This document shows positions 42,709 through 51,554 of a stretch of 64,000 bases of DNA, in pieces. Each line of letters begins with the position of its first letter. Within the stretch, counting starts at the first letter, position 1. Under the pieces are notes generated by a model that worked only from the letters and a program-made list of their open reading frames with translations, did no database searches and was not told the DNA's origin. Location of the stretch: contig JAFSDP010000011.1 in assembly GCA_017436185.1 (NCBI GenBank), forward strand, positions 79,642-143,641. Direction: 5' to 3'. The DNA is from Alistipes sp. (GTDB taxonomy: Bacteria > Bacteroidota > Bacteroidia > Bacteroidales > Rikenellaceae). The translations under genes were made by a program, and so were the position numbers.

Positions 42709-43449
42709 ATGAAAAACATCGTTTTGGCGGCCGGTTACGCTACCCGCCTTTACCCGATAACCGAGAATTTTCCCAAGCCACTTTTGGAGATTGGCGGCTC
42801 CACGATTTTGGATCGGATGCTGGAGGATGTCGATGCCATAGAGGCTGTCGATGGCCACATCATCGTCTCGAATCATAAGTTTATTTCGATTTTCCGTGAG
42901 TGGCTCGAGGGGGCTCGTCTGCGCTACCGCAAGCCCATTACCCTCATCGACGATGGTTCGACGGACAACGAGCACCGCATCGGAGCGGTCAAGGATCTTA
43001 TTCTGGCCCTCGATACGTGTGGCGTCGAGGATGATATTTTGGTGGCGGCTGCCGATAACGTGTTGGACTTCTCGTTTGGCGGTTTCGTGGACTATTTTCG
43101 GCAGAAGCAGACCAGCTTGATTATGTGCCACTACGAACCATCGGAGACGGCACTGCAAAAAACGGGTGTCGTGACGCTGGATGCCGACAACCGAGTGCTA
43201 CAGATGGAGGAGAAACCCCGTGAGCCGAAGAGCCATTGGGCGGTCCCCCCGTTTTATCTTTATCGCCGCGAGGAGCTTGGCTTGATTCGTTCGGCCATCG
43301 ACAATGGTTGCAAGTACGATGCTCCGGGCAACCTGGCCCACTTCTTGACAACCCGCACCACACTACACGCCTACGAGATGCCCGGCCATCGTTACGATAT
43401 TGGCGATGTGGACTCTTACGAACGCATTAAAGCACAGTTTGCTCGATGA
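42709..43449 (+). CDS. Sugar nucleotidyltransferase
   Basis: A 246-residue GT-A-fold NTP transferase with LAAGYATRLYPITENFPKPLLEIGG at the N-terminus (nucleotide-binding loop and the PKPLL lysine), DDGSTDNEHRIGAV, the AAADNVLDF metal aspartate, MEEKPREPKSHWAV and a final IGDVDSYER. It is shorter than RmlA and lacks a left-handed helix domain. It starts four bases after the GHMP kinase gene, so it probably activates that kinase's product. The stop overlaps the epimerase start by four bases. Confidence 0.85.
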   Translation: MKNIVLAAGYATRLYPITENFPKPLLEIGGSTILDRMLEDVDAIEAVDGHIIVSNHKFISIFREWLEGARLRYRKPITLIDDGSTDNEHRIGAVKDLILALDTCGVEDDILVAAADNVLDFSFGGFVDYFRQKQTSLIMCHYEPSETALQKTGVVTLDADNRVLQMEEKPREPKSHWAVPPFYLYRREELGLIRSAIDNGCKYDAPGNLAHFLTTRTTLHAYEMPGHRYDIGDVDSYERIKAQFAR

Positions 43450-44447
43450 GTAAAATTCTGGTGACCGGTGCAGCCGGTTTTATTGGTTTCCATCTCTCTC
43501 GACGATTGGTTGAGGCGGGGTACGAGGTGGTCGGCTTGGATTCGATCAACGACTATTACGATGTTCGCCTCAAGTATGCCCGTCTGGCCGAGTTGGGGGT
43601 AGCACAGGTCGTCGAGGGGCAGATGGCGACGAGTAGTCGCTACGCCTCGTTGCGTTTCCTAAAAGGTGACTTGTGCAACCGTGTACTTTTGGAGGAACTT
43701 TTTGCTTCGGAGCGGTTTGACGGAGTGGTAAATTTGGCGGCCCAGGCTGGCGTGCGCTATTCGCTGGAGAATCCGATGGCCTACATCGACAGCAACGTTA
43801 CGGGTTTTGTCCATTTGTTGGAGTGCTGTCGCCACTATGCGGTGAAGCATTTGGTCTATGCCTCCTCCAGCTCGGTCTATGGGGGAAATACGAAGGTCCC
43901 CTTCTCGGAAGAGGATCGGGTCGATAATCCCGTTTCGCTCTATGCAGCGACCAAAAAGACGAACGAGTTGATGGCTGCGTGCTACACTCGTCTCTATGGA
44001 TTCTCGGCTACAGGGTTGCGTTTCTTTACCGTATATGGCCCTTGGGGTCGTCCCGATATGGCTCCGATGCTCTTCACCAAGGCTATTTTGGCAGGTGAGC
44101 CGATCAAGGTCTTCAACGAAGGCAATCTGTCGCGTGACTTCACCTACATCGACGATATTGTCGAGGGGGTGGTGCGTGTGATGCAGCGTGAGGTGCAACC
44201 CTCCGAACATCAAATTTTCAACATCGGCGGAGGTCGCCCGATGCCGTTGATGGATTTTATCCATACACTCGAAAAGGCCCTGGGACAGGAGGCGGTGATG
44301 CAGCTGCTTCCGATGCAACCCGGTGATGTCTATACCACCTATGCCGATACGACCCGTCTGCAGGAGGCGGTGGGCTATCGACCGACAACCACGCTTGAAG
44401 AGGGTATTGCCCGTTTTGTGGCGTGGTACCAAACCTGGAAAAATTAA
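43446..44447 (+). CDS. NAD-dependent epimerase, UDP-glucuronate 4-epimerase type
   Basis: A 333-residue short-chain dehydrogenase of the extended type with GAAGFIGFHLSRRL, NLAAQAGVRYSLENP, the catalytic SSSSVYG and YAATKKTNE (Tyr-x3-Lys), then FFTVYGPWGRPDMAPMLFTKAI. The N-terminal LDSINDYYDVRLKYARL and the GPWGRPDMA stretch are typical of UDP-glucuronate 4-epimerases, which give UDP-galacturonate. It overlaps the nucleotidyltransferase gene by four bases. Confidence 0.85.
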   Translation: MSKILVTGAAGFIGFHLSRRLVEAGYEVVGLDSINDYYDVRLKYARLAELGVAQVVEGQMATSSRYASLRFLKGDLCNRVLLEELFASERFDGVVNLAAQAGVRYSLENPMAYIDSNVTGFVHLLECCRHYAVKHLVYASSSSVYGGNTKVPFSEEDRVDNPVSLYAATKKTNELMAACYTRLYGFSATGLRFFTVYGPWGRPDMAPMLFTKAILAGEPIKVFNEGNLSRDFTYIDDIVEGVVRVMQREVQPSEHQIFNIGGGRPMPLMDFIHTLEKALGQEAVMQLLPMQPGDVYTTYADTTRLQEAVGYRPTTTLEEGIARFVAWYQTWKN

Positions 44448-44456
44448 GAAATCGAT

Positions 44457-45611
44457 ATGGCAAACAAGAAAGTATTTGTTTCGGGGTGCTACGATATGCT
44501 TCACAGCGGACACGTGGCCTTTTTTAAGGAGGCATCGCAATATGGCGACCTCTATGTGGGTATCGGATCCGATGCCACGATTTTCCAACTCAAGGCCCGA
44601 AAGACCATCTGCTCGGAGAATGAGCGACTCTATATGGTGCGCTCGATTCGCTATGTCAAGGAGGCCTACATCAACCCGGGCTCGGGTATGATGGACTTCA
44701 TCGAGACGGTGGATCGCATCAAGCCCGACATCTTTGTCGTCAATGAGGATGGCGGCTCGGAGACCAAACGTCAGTTCTGTGCCGAGCGAGGCATCGAGTA
44801 TGTCGTTTTGCAGCGTGAGCCCGATGCCGGCTTGGAGGCTCGCTCGACCACCTCGTTGCGTACGACCGTCAAGTCGCAGCTTCCCTATCGTCTCGATTTG
44901 GCAGGTACGTGGATCGACCAACCCTACGTTTCGAAGTATGGCGCAGGTTGGGCCATCACCGTCTCGTTGGAGCCGACCATCGAGTTTATGGAGCGTGCCG
45001 GTATGTCCACCTCGACCCGCAATGCGATGAAGAAGTTGTGGCCCTACAACCTACCGGCTTACGACCCCGAAAAGTTGGCTAAGTTGGTCTTCTGCTTCGA
45101 GAATGAGCCGGAGAAGGATGGCCACATTTCGGGCGCACAAGATGCCATCGGTATCTGTGTGCCGGGGGTTTGTCGTCACTATTATGACAACCACTATTGG
45201 CCCGAGAAGATCGAGACCATCTACGATGAGGCGACGTTGGCGTGGCTGGAGAGTCACCTCTGCCTTATCCCGATGTTCCCCCGTCCCGAGGGTACGTCGG
45301 TGGTGGCCGGTTGTCGAATCGACGAGGCGGGCGTGAAGGCCTTGACGACGGCTGCCGATGCCTGCTGGGAGGCTATTCTGCAGCGTGATTTGCAGGCCTT
45401 TGCCGCTGCTTATCAGGCTTCGTTTGAGGCCCAGACGGCGATGTTCCCGGCGATGCTCAACGACGAGGTGAACAAGTGGATTGAGCGTTATCGCCACAAG
45501 GCGTTGGCCTGGAAGCTCTCGGGTGCAGGTGGCGGTGGCTACCTGGCATTGGTCTGCGAGGTGCCCCCCGTAGAGGCCATCCGCATCAAGATCCGCCGTC
45601 GAGAGATGTAA
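44457..45611 (+). CDS. Fusion of cytidylyltransferase and diverged GHMP kinase
   Basis: A 384-residue two-domain protein. Residues 1-135 are a cytidylyltransferase with FVSGCYDMLHSGH (HxGH at 16-19) and a late ISFxTS-like region (LEARSTTSLRT). Residues from about 140 are a small GHMP kinase. Its first motif is LDLAGTWID and its third is KLSGAGGGGYLAL. The usual GLGSSSA loop is replaced by RAGMSTSTRNAM, and SGAQDAIG resembles the GKQDQ motif of heptose-phosphate kinases. The bifunctional HldE enzyme combines the same reactions but with a ribokinase-type kinase. A heptose- or related NDP-sugar role is inferred. Confidence 0.8.
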   Translation: MANKKVFVSGCYDMLHSGHVAFFKEASQYGDLYVGIGSDATIFQLKARKTICSENERLYMVRSIRYVKEAYINPGSGMMDFIETVDRIKPDIFVVNEDGGSETKRQFCAERGIEYVVLQREPDAGLEARSTTSLRTTVKSQLPYRLDLAGTWIDQPYVSKYGAGWAITVSLEPTIEFMERAGMSTSTRNAMKKLWPYNLPAYDPEKLAKLVFCFENEPEKDGHISGAQDAIGICVPGVCRHYYDNHYWPEKIETIYDEATLAWLESHLCLIPMFPRPEGTSVVAGCRIDEAGVKALTTAADACWEAILQRDLQAFAAAYQASFEAQTAMFPAMLNDEVNKWIERYRHKALAWKLSGAGGGGYLALVCEVPPVEAIRIKIRRREM

Positions 45612-45623
45612 AAATAGTTGAAG

Positions 45624-46709
45624 ATGTCGGTATCCCAACCCTTGTTTGCCGCTTTACGTGCGTCGTTGCATCAAACCGAATTGGATGCAACGCAGTTTGG
45701 TGCGTTGAGTGAGGCCGAGTGGCAACAACTCTACCGCCTCTCGGTAGAGCAAGGTGTGGCTGCTCTGGTGTGGGATTCGATTGCCAAGTCGCCTCAGTCG
45801 TTGCAACCACCCCGAGCCATTCGTTTGCAGTGGGCAATGACCACGCAACAAATCGAAAAGCGATACACAAAGCAGCAACAGGCACTGTTTCATTTGGCGG
45901 AGTTCTATACGGCACACCACCTGAAAATGATGGTACTGAAGGGCTATGGTTTGAGTTTGAACTACCCTGTACCTTGCCATCGACCTTGTGGGGATATCGA
46001 TATTTGGCTCTTTGGCGAACAGCAACGGGGCGATGAGCTGATTGCAGCGGAACGTCGAATTGTGGTTTCGGAGGATGAGCACAAGCACACCGTCTTTGAT
46101 TTTGAGGGGGTGCACGTCGAGAACCATTATACCTTCACCAACATCTATGCGCACCGCTCCAATCGGCCGGTTGAGGCACGTATGCAGGAGTTGGCGCAGG
46201 CCTCTACCCACACGTTGCAATGCGGCAAGGGGGTGTGTTATATCCCCAATGTGGATTTTCACGCACTCTATCTGTTGCGCCACACCTCGTCTCATTTCGC
46301 TGCAACCGAGATAGGTCTGCGTATGTTGGTGGATTGGACCTTGTTTGTAAAAAAGAATTATCAGCAAATCGATTGGACGGGGTTACACAAAGAGGCTCAA
46401 TGGGCGAATATGGAGCGTTTCCTGTTGGTAATGAATCGCATAGCCGTGGAGTGGTTGGGGGCGGAAAGTCGATGGTTTGCTGAAATCTCGTCGGATAAGG
46501 CCCTTGCCGATCGGGTGTTGCAGGAGGTTTTGTCTTCATCGGCAAAGGTGCCGAGTGGCTCGTTCTGGCAGGTTGTCGGCTTCAAGTTCCGTCGTTGGCG
46601 TCAAAACGGCTGGAAACGTTCGTTGGCTTATCGAGAGGGTAGTGTGGTCACCTTCCTGACACAATTATGGAGCCATTTGTTAAAACCGAAAACTATTAAA
46701 GCAAAATAG
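45624..46709 (+). CDS. Uncharacterised nucleotidyltransferase-fold protein (PF14907 type)
   Basis: A 361-residue protein. The core [31 protein letters not shown] (written in two parts here: [11 protein letters not shown], then [11 protein letters not shown], about residues 95-125) carries the GD-x-D nucleotidyltransferase pattern. [13 protein letters not shown] and [14 protein letters not shown] residues follow. This family occurs in surface-polysaccharide loci of Bacteroidales and in lasso-peptide-like clusters; its reaction is unknown. I start at the ATG at 45624, not the TTG six bases earlier. rmlA follows immediately. Confidence 0.75.
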   Translation: MSVSQPLFAALRASLHQTELDATQFGALSEAEWQQLYRLSVEQGVAALVWDSIAKSPQSLQPPRAIRLQWAMTTQQIEKRYTKQQQALFHLAEFYTAHHLKMMVLKGYGLSLNYPVPCHRPCGDIDIWLFGEQQRGDELIAAERRIVVSEDEHKHTVFDFEGVHVENHYTFTNIYAHRSNRPVEARMQELAQASTHTLQCGKGVCYIPNVDFHALYLLRHTSSHFAATEIGLRMLVDWTLFVKKNYQQIDWTGLHKEAQWANMERFLLVMNRIAVEWLGAESRWFAEISSDKALADRVLQEVLSSSAKVPSGSFWQVVGFKFRRWRQNGWKRSLAYREGSVVTFLTQLWSHLLKPKTIKAK

Positions 46710-46711
46710 CA

Positions 46712-47599
46712 ATGAAAGGAATTGTTTTGGCCGGAGGTAGCGGTACCCGCCTCTATCCCATTACCAAGGGGGTAAGCAAGCAGTTGCTTCCCATTTATGA
46801 CAAGCCGATGGTCTATTATCCCATCTCGGTGTTGATGTTGGCCGGTATTCGTGAGATTCTGATAATCTCCACGCCACAGGACCTGCCCGGCTTTAAGCGT
46901 CTGCTGGGCGATGGCTCGGACTATGGCGTTCGTTTCGAGTATGCCGAGCAACCCTCACCCGATGGTCTGGCGCAGGCTTTTATCATCGGCGAAGAGTTTA
47001 TCGGCGACGATGCCGCCTGTCTGGTGCTGGGCGATAACATCTTCTACGGCCAGGGCTTCCGCCCGATGTTGGAGCGTGCCGTGGCTGCGGCTGAGCAGGA
47101 GGGCCGAGCCACCATCTTCGGCTACCACGTCAGTGACCCCGAGCGTTACGGCGTAGCCGAGTTCGACGAGGAGTACAACTGCCTTTCGATCGAGGAGAAA
47201 CCTGCCGTTCCGAAGTCCAACTATGCAGTGGTTGGTCTCTATTTCTACCCCAACAAGGTGGTGGATGTAGCCAAGAGCATTAAGCCTTCGGCTCGTGGTG
47301 AGTTGGAGATTACGACGGTCAATCAGCGTTTCCTAGCGGACAAGGAGTTGAAGGTGCAGATTTTGGGCCGAGGCTTTGCCTGGCTCGATACGGGTACCCA
47401 CGACTCGTTGAGCGAGGCCTCGACCTTTGTCGAGGTGATTGAGAAGCGACAGGGGCTGAAGGTGGCCTGTCTGGAGGCTATCGCATACCGCAAAGGATGG
47501 ATCACGGACGAGAAGATGCGCGAGTTGGCCCAGGTGATGATTAAAAACCAGTATGGCCAATACCTCTTGAAGGTGATGGATGAGAAAAAGCGTAAATAA
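46712..47599 (+). CDS. rfbA: Glucose-1-phosphate thymidylyltransferase
   Basis: A 295-residue protein with the RmlA signatures [68 protein letters not shown] and [18 protein letters not shown], and ends with the [14 protein letters not shown] stretch. It makes dTDP-glucose, the first step to dTDP-rhamnose. It is the first of four contiguous rml genes in the order A, C, D, B. Confidence 0.97.
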   Translation: MKGIVLAGGSGTRLYPITKGVSKQLLPIYDKPMVYYPISVLMLAGIREILIISTPQDLPGFKRLLGDGSDYGVRFEYAEQPSPDGLAQAFIIGEEFIGDDAACLVLGDNIFYGQGFRPMLERAVAAAEQEGRATIFGYHVSDPERYGVAEFDEEYNCLSIEEKPAVPKSNYAVVGLYFYPNKVVDVAKSIKPSARGELEITTVNQRFLADKELKVQILGRGFAWLDTGTHDSLSEASTFVEVIEKRQGLKVACLEAIAYRKGWITDEKMRELAQVMIKNQYGQYLLKVMDEKKRK

Positions 47600-47615
47600 C
47601 CCCCCCCCTTCTGAA

Positions 47616-48167
47616 ATGAAGATTATAAAATCCGAAATCGAGGATCTGCTCCTCATCGAGCCAACGGTGTTTGGCGACGATCGGGGTTACTTCTTCGAGA
47701 GTTTCAACGAGGCCTGCTTTCGGCGTGAAACGGGGCTGGAGGTCAGTTTTGTGCAGGATAATGAGGCTCGTTCGACCTATGGCGTGGTGCGTGGCCTGCA
47801 CTATCAGCTGCCCCCCTATGCCCAGGCCAAGTTGGTGCGTGTGGTCGTGGGACGGGTCTATGATGTGGTGGTCGATATTCGTCGCTCGTCACCCACCTTC
47901 GGTCGTTCGCTGGCCATCGAACTTTCGGCCGAGAACAAACGCCAACTCTACATCCCGAAGGGCTTTGCCCACGGCTATGCCGTCTTAAGCGACGAGGCCG
48001 TCTTCCAGTACAAGTGCGATGCCTACTACCATCCCGAGGCCGAAGGTGCCATTGCCTGGAACGACCCGGCGCTGGGTATTGCGTGGCCGATTTCGGCCGA
48101 GGAGGCCATTCTTTCTGAGAAGGACAAACACCATCCCCTTTTGGCGGATGCCGTATGGTTTGAATAG
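47616..48167 (+). CDS. rfbC: dTDP-4-dehydrorhamnose 3,5-epimerase
   Basis: A 183-residue cupin-fold protein. GDDRGYFFESFNEACF, the catalytic VRGLHYQLPPYAQAKLVRVV histidine region, YDVVVDIRRSSPTFG and IPKGFAHGYAVLSDEAVFQYKCDAYY are all RmlC signatures. I start at MKIIKSEIE (47616); an upstream in-frame ATG lies inside rfbA. The rfbD start codon directly follows the stop. Confidence 0.97.
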   Translation: MKIIKSEIEDLLLIEPTVFGDDRGYFFESFNEACFRRETGLEVSFVQDNEARSTYGVVRGLHYQLPPYAQAKLVRVVVGRVYDVVVDIRRSSPTFGRSLAIELSAENKRQLYIPKGFAHGYAVLSDEAVFQYKCDAYYHPEAEGAIAWNDPALGIAWPISAEEAILSEKDKHHPLLADAVWFE

Positions 48168-49013
48168 ATGAACATTTGGATTACGGGTGCAGCAGGGCAG
48201 TTGGGACTTTCTCTCCAACAGCGATTGGGTCACGGCGAGGGACTTTACTATACCGATCGTGAGGTCGATTTGACCGACCGTCAGACGGTTTTGGGTTTTG
48301 CTGCCGCACATCGTATCGAGCTGATTATCAACTGCGCTGCCTATACCGATGTCGAGCGGGCCGAGGAGGAGGATGCGGCTGCCTATGCCGTCAATGCCAC
48401 GGCCGCAGGTTATCTGGCCGAGGCGGCTCGTCAGCAAGGGGCGTTGCTGATTCACATCTCGACCGACTATGTCTTTATGGGGGGGTGTTGTGCTACGCTG
48501 ACCGAGCAGTCGCAACCCAACCCCATCAACGCTTACGGACGCACCAAGTTGGCGGGCGAGGAGCTGATCAAGGCCTCGGGTTGCCACTCGATGATTATCC
48601 GCACGGCGTGGCTCTATTCGCCCTATGGTCGCAACTTCGTGAAGACCATCCTGCGCCTCTCGTCCGAGCGACGACAACTTCGGGTGGTGGCCGACCAAAT
48701 CGGCTCACCGACCTATGCTCCCGATTTGGCCGATGCTCTGGCACAGATTATCGAACAGGGGCTGTTCGTGGAGGGGCTTTACCACTATACCAACCTCGGC
48801 GAGTGTTCGTGGTGGGAGTTTGCGGTGGAGATTTGCCGCTTGGCGGGGCGCGATGCGGAGGTGCTGCCCTGCACCTCGGAGGAGTATCCGACCCGTGCCC
48901 GCCGACCCAAGAATGCCGTGTTGGATAAACGGAAAATCCAACAACGCCTCGGCCTTGAAATACCACATTGGAAAGAATCATTAAAAAAATATATCGATGA
49001 ACTTCAAGCGTAA
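48168..49013 (+). CDS. rfbD: dTDP-4-dehydrorhamnose reductase
   Basis: A 281-residue SDR protein with GAAGQLGLSLQQRL for NAD(P) binding, NCAAYTDVERAEEE, STDYVFMG, the YGRTKLAGE catalytic pair and RTAWLYSPYGRNFVKT. It completes dTDP-L-rhamnose. It overlaps rfbB by 17 bases. Confidence 0.96.
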   Translation: MNIWITGAAGQLGLSLQQRLGHGEGLYYTDREVDLTDRQTVLGFAAAHRIELIINCAAYTDVERAEEEDAAAYAVNATAAGYLAEAARQQGALLIHISTDYVFMGGCCATLTEQSQPNPINAYGRTKLAGEELIKASGCHSMIIRTAWLYSPYGRNFVKTILRLSSERRQLRVVADQIGSPTYAPDLADALAQIIEQGLFVEGLYHYTNLGECSWWEFAVEICRLAGRDAEVLPCTSEEYPTRARRPKNAVLDKRKIQQRLGLEIPHWKESLKKYIDELQA

Positions 49014-50097
49014 CATCATTATCACGGGCGGTGCGGGCTTTATCGGAAGCCACGTCGTACGCCTTATGGTACGCAAGTACCCCGATTACCGCATCATCAA
49101 CCTCGATAAATTGACCTATGCGGGCAACCTGGCCAACCTCGCCGACATCGAGCAGGAGCCGAACTACCTCTTTGTGAAGGCCGACATCTGCGACTTCGAC
49201 ACCATCTATGCCCTGATGCAGCAGTACCACGTGGATGGCATCATCCACCTGGCAGCCGAGAGCCACGTCGATCGCTCGATTAAGGACCCCTTTACCTTTG
49301 CCCGTACCAACGTGATGGGCACGTTGTCGTTGTTGCAGGCGGCCAAACTCTATTGGGAGTCGTTGCCCGAGAAGTGGGATGGCAAGCGCTTCTACCACAT
49401 CTCGACCGATGAGGTCTATGGCGCTTTGGAGCTGACCAAACCCGAGGGGGAGGCCCCCTATGGCGACGAGTTCTTTGTGGAGACGACCAAGTACAATCCC
49501 CACTCGCCCTATTCGGCCTCGAAGGCCTCGTCGGACCACTTTGTGCGCGCCTTTCACGACACCTACGGGATGCCGACGGTCGTAACCAACTGCTCGAACA
49601 ACTACGGTCCGTATCAGTTCCCCGAGAAGCTTATCCCGCTCTTTATCAATAACATTCGCCACCGTAAGCCGCTGCCTGTCTATGGCAAGGGCGAGAACGT
49701 ACGCGATTGGCTCTATGTCGAGGACCACGCGCGTGCCATCGACCTGATTTTCCACGAGGGCAAGACGGCCGAGACCTATAACATCGGCGGCTTCAACGAG
49801 TGGAAGAATATCGATCTAATCAAGGTGATTATCAAGACGGTGGATCGCCTGCTCGGTAACGAGGAGGGTGCATCGCTCGACCTGATTACCTACGTGACGG
49901 ACCGTGCGGGCCACGATCTGCGCTATGCGATTGATTCCACGAAACTGCACAAGGAGTTGGGCTGGGAGCCTTCGCTGCAATTCGAGGAGGGCATCGAAAA
50001 GACCGTACGTTGGTACCTGGACCACCAGGCCTGGATGGACAACATCACCTCGGGCGAGTACGAAAAATACTACGCCGAGATGTATAAGGATCGCTAA
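48997..50097 (+). CDS. rfbB: dTDP-glucose 4,6-dehydratase
   Basis: A 366-residue SDR protein with GGAGFIGSHVVRLMVRKYP, LAAESHVDRSI, HISTDEVYG (Thr-Asp-Glu catalytic triplet), YSASKASSDHFVRA and NCSNNYGPYQFPEKLIPL. It makes dTDP-4-dehydro-6-deoxyglucose, the shared precursor for dTDP-rhamnose and for the amino sugar that the aminotransferase two genes later could make. Its last base overlaps the flippase start. Confidence 0.97.
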   Translation: MNFKRNIIITGGAGFIGSHVVRLMVRKYPDYRIINLDKLTYAGNLANLADIEQEPNYLFVKADICDFDTIYALMQQYHVDGIIHLAAESHVDRSIKDPFTFARTNVMGTLSLLQAAKLYWESLPEKWDGKRFYHISTDEVYGALELTKPEGEAPYGDEFFVETTKYNPHSPYSASKASSDHFVRAFHDTYGMPTVVTNCSNNYGPYQFPEKLIPLFINNIRHRKPLPVYGKGENVRDWLYVEDHARAIDLIFHEGKTAETYNIGGFNEWKNIDLIKVIIKTVDRLLGNEEGASLDLITYVTDRAGHDLRYAIDSTKLHKELGWEPSLQFEEGIEKTVRWYLDHQAWMDNITSGEYEKYYAEMYKDR

Positions 50098-51554
50098 TGG
50101 CTGATTCGTTACGAAATAAGGCTGTCAAAGGTGTTGGTTGGAGCTTTGCCGACAACCTCTCCAATCAAGGTATTACCTTCTTGGTGGGGTTGGTGTTGGC
50201 TCGTCTGCTGACCCCTGCCGAGTATGGCTTGATTGGCATCATCCTGATTTTCGTGGCGGTATTTAACAGCATTGTCGATGGCGGCCTCTCGAATGCGCTG
50301 ATTCGCAAGCCCGATGCTGACGAAAAAGACTTAAACACCGTGTTTTACAGCAATTTGGCTGTCAGTGTGTTGCTATGTGCAGCGATGTATGGTTCGGCTG
50401 TTTGGGTGGGTGCGTTTTTCGACCAACCGACACTCGTGGGGCTGACCCGCGCGATGAGTGTAATCGTGGTGGTCAATGCGCTGGCATTGGTGCAACGTGC
50501 CGTGTTGGTGAAACGTATCGACTTCAAGACCCAAACCAAGGTCTCGCTCATTGCCAACCTTACCAGCGGAGGTGTCGGTATCGCAATGGCCATATATGGC
50601 TGTGGCGTGTGGAGTCTTGTCGGACAGCAACTTTCACGCAGCCTTTTGACGACGCTGTTGCTATGGGTTTTCAGCCGTTGGACCCCCTCGTGGCTCTTTT
50701 CGTGGCGCAGTTTTCGTGAGTTGGTCGGTTATGGATGGAAGTTGCTTCTTTCGACCCTCATCGATACCATTTGGAAGGAGATTAACCAGGTGGTCATCGG
50801 CAAATGTTACAGCCCCCAGGCGTTGGGACAATATACCCGTGCCTACCAATTCTCGTCCATCTGCTCGAGCAATTTGACCTCCGTCGTGCAACGAGTGAGT
50901 TTTCCCGCTTTGAGCGCCATCCAAGATCAACCCGAACAGTTGGGCGCAGCCTACCGCAAGGTGATTCGTGTGACGATGTTGGTGACCTTTGTGGCGATGT
51001 TGACGCTTGCCGCCGTGGCCGAGCCGTTGATTCGGGTCTTGGTGGGCGACCAGTGGCTCCCCGCTGTGCCGATGTTGCAGCTGCTCTGCTTTTCAATGAT
51101 GCTCTATCCGCTGCACGCCCTGAATCTTAATATGTTGCAGGTGCAGGGGCGCTCGGACCTCTTTCTGTGGCTCGAGATTGTAAAAAAAACGATAGCCATC
51201 GGTCCGCTGTTGTTGGGTATCTTTGTGGGTATTCATTGGATGCTGGTGGGTGGTATCGTGACGGGTGTCATCAGCTATTGGCTCAACGCCTTCTACTCGG
51301 GACGTATGATTGGCTACTCGTTTGCCCGTCAGGTGCGCGATATCTTCCCCTCGTTTGTCGTGGCTTTGGTGGTGGGGGCTGCCATCTACCCGCTCACGCT
51401 GCTAGGTTGGTCGCCCTTTGTGGTGCTTCCGTTGCAGTTGCTTGCAGCGTTTGTGTTGGCGTGGGGCATCTGCGAGTGGAGCCAATTAGACGAGTATTTA
51501 GAGATTAAACATATCATTCAAACAATCATAACCAAGTTTGGTCATGGAAAATAA
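50097..51554 (+). CDS. Wzx-like polysaccharide flippase (WzxC/TuaB type)
   Basis: A 485-residue membrane protein with about 12-14 helices. The N-terminal VKGVGWSFADNLSNQGITFLVGLVLARLLTPAEYGLIG is typical of the PST/MOP-family flippases of the WzxC type (here shown by GWSFADN and LARLLTPAEYGLIG). It should flip the lipid-linked repeat unit to the periplasm. The 3' end overlaps the aminotransferase gene by 11 bases. Confidence 0.9.
   Translation: MADSLRNKAVKGVGWSFADNLSNQGITFLVGLVLARLLTPAEYGLIGIILIFVAVFNSIVDGGLSNALIRKPDADEKDLNTVFYSNLAVSVLLCAAMYGSAVWVGAFFDQPTLVGLTRAMSVIVVVNALALVQRAVLVKRIDFKTQTKVSLIANLTSGGVGIAMAIYGCGVWSLVGQQLSRSLLTTLLLWVFSRWTPSWLFSWRSFRELVGYGWKLLLSTLIDTIWKEINQVVIGKCYSPQALGQYTRAYQFSSICSSNLTSVVQRVSFPALSAIQDQPEQLGAAYRKVIRVTMLVTFVAMLTLAAVAEPLIRVLVGDQWLPAVPMLQLLCFSMMLYPLHALNLNMLQVQGRSDLFLWLEIVKKTIAIGPLLLGIFVGIHWMLVGGIVTGVISYWLNAFYSGRMIGYSFARQVRDIFPSFVVALVVGAAIYPLTLLGWSPFVVLPLQLLAAFVLAWGICEWSQLDEYLEIKHIIQTIITKFGHGK

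Noticed and set aside
44457..45611. Calling the fusion protein HldE
   Set aside because: HldE has a ribokinase-type kinase at the N-terminus; here a GHMP-type domain lies at the C-terminus.
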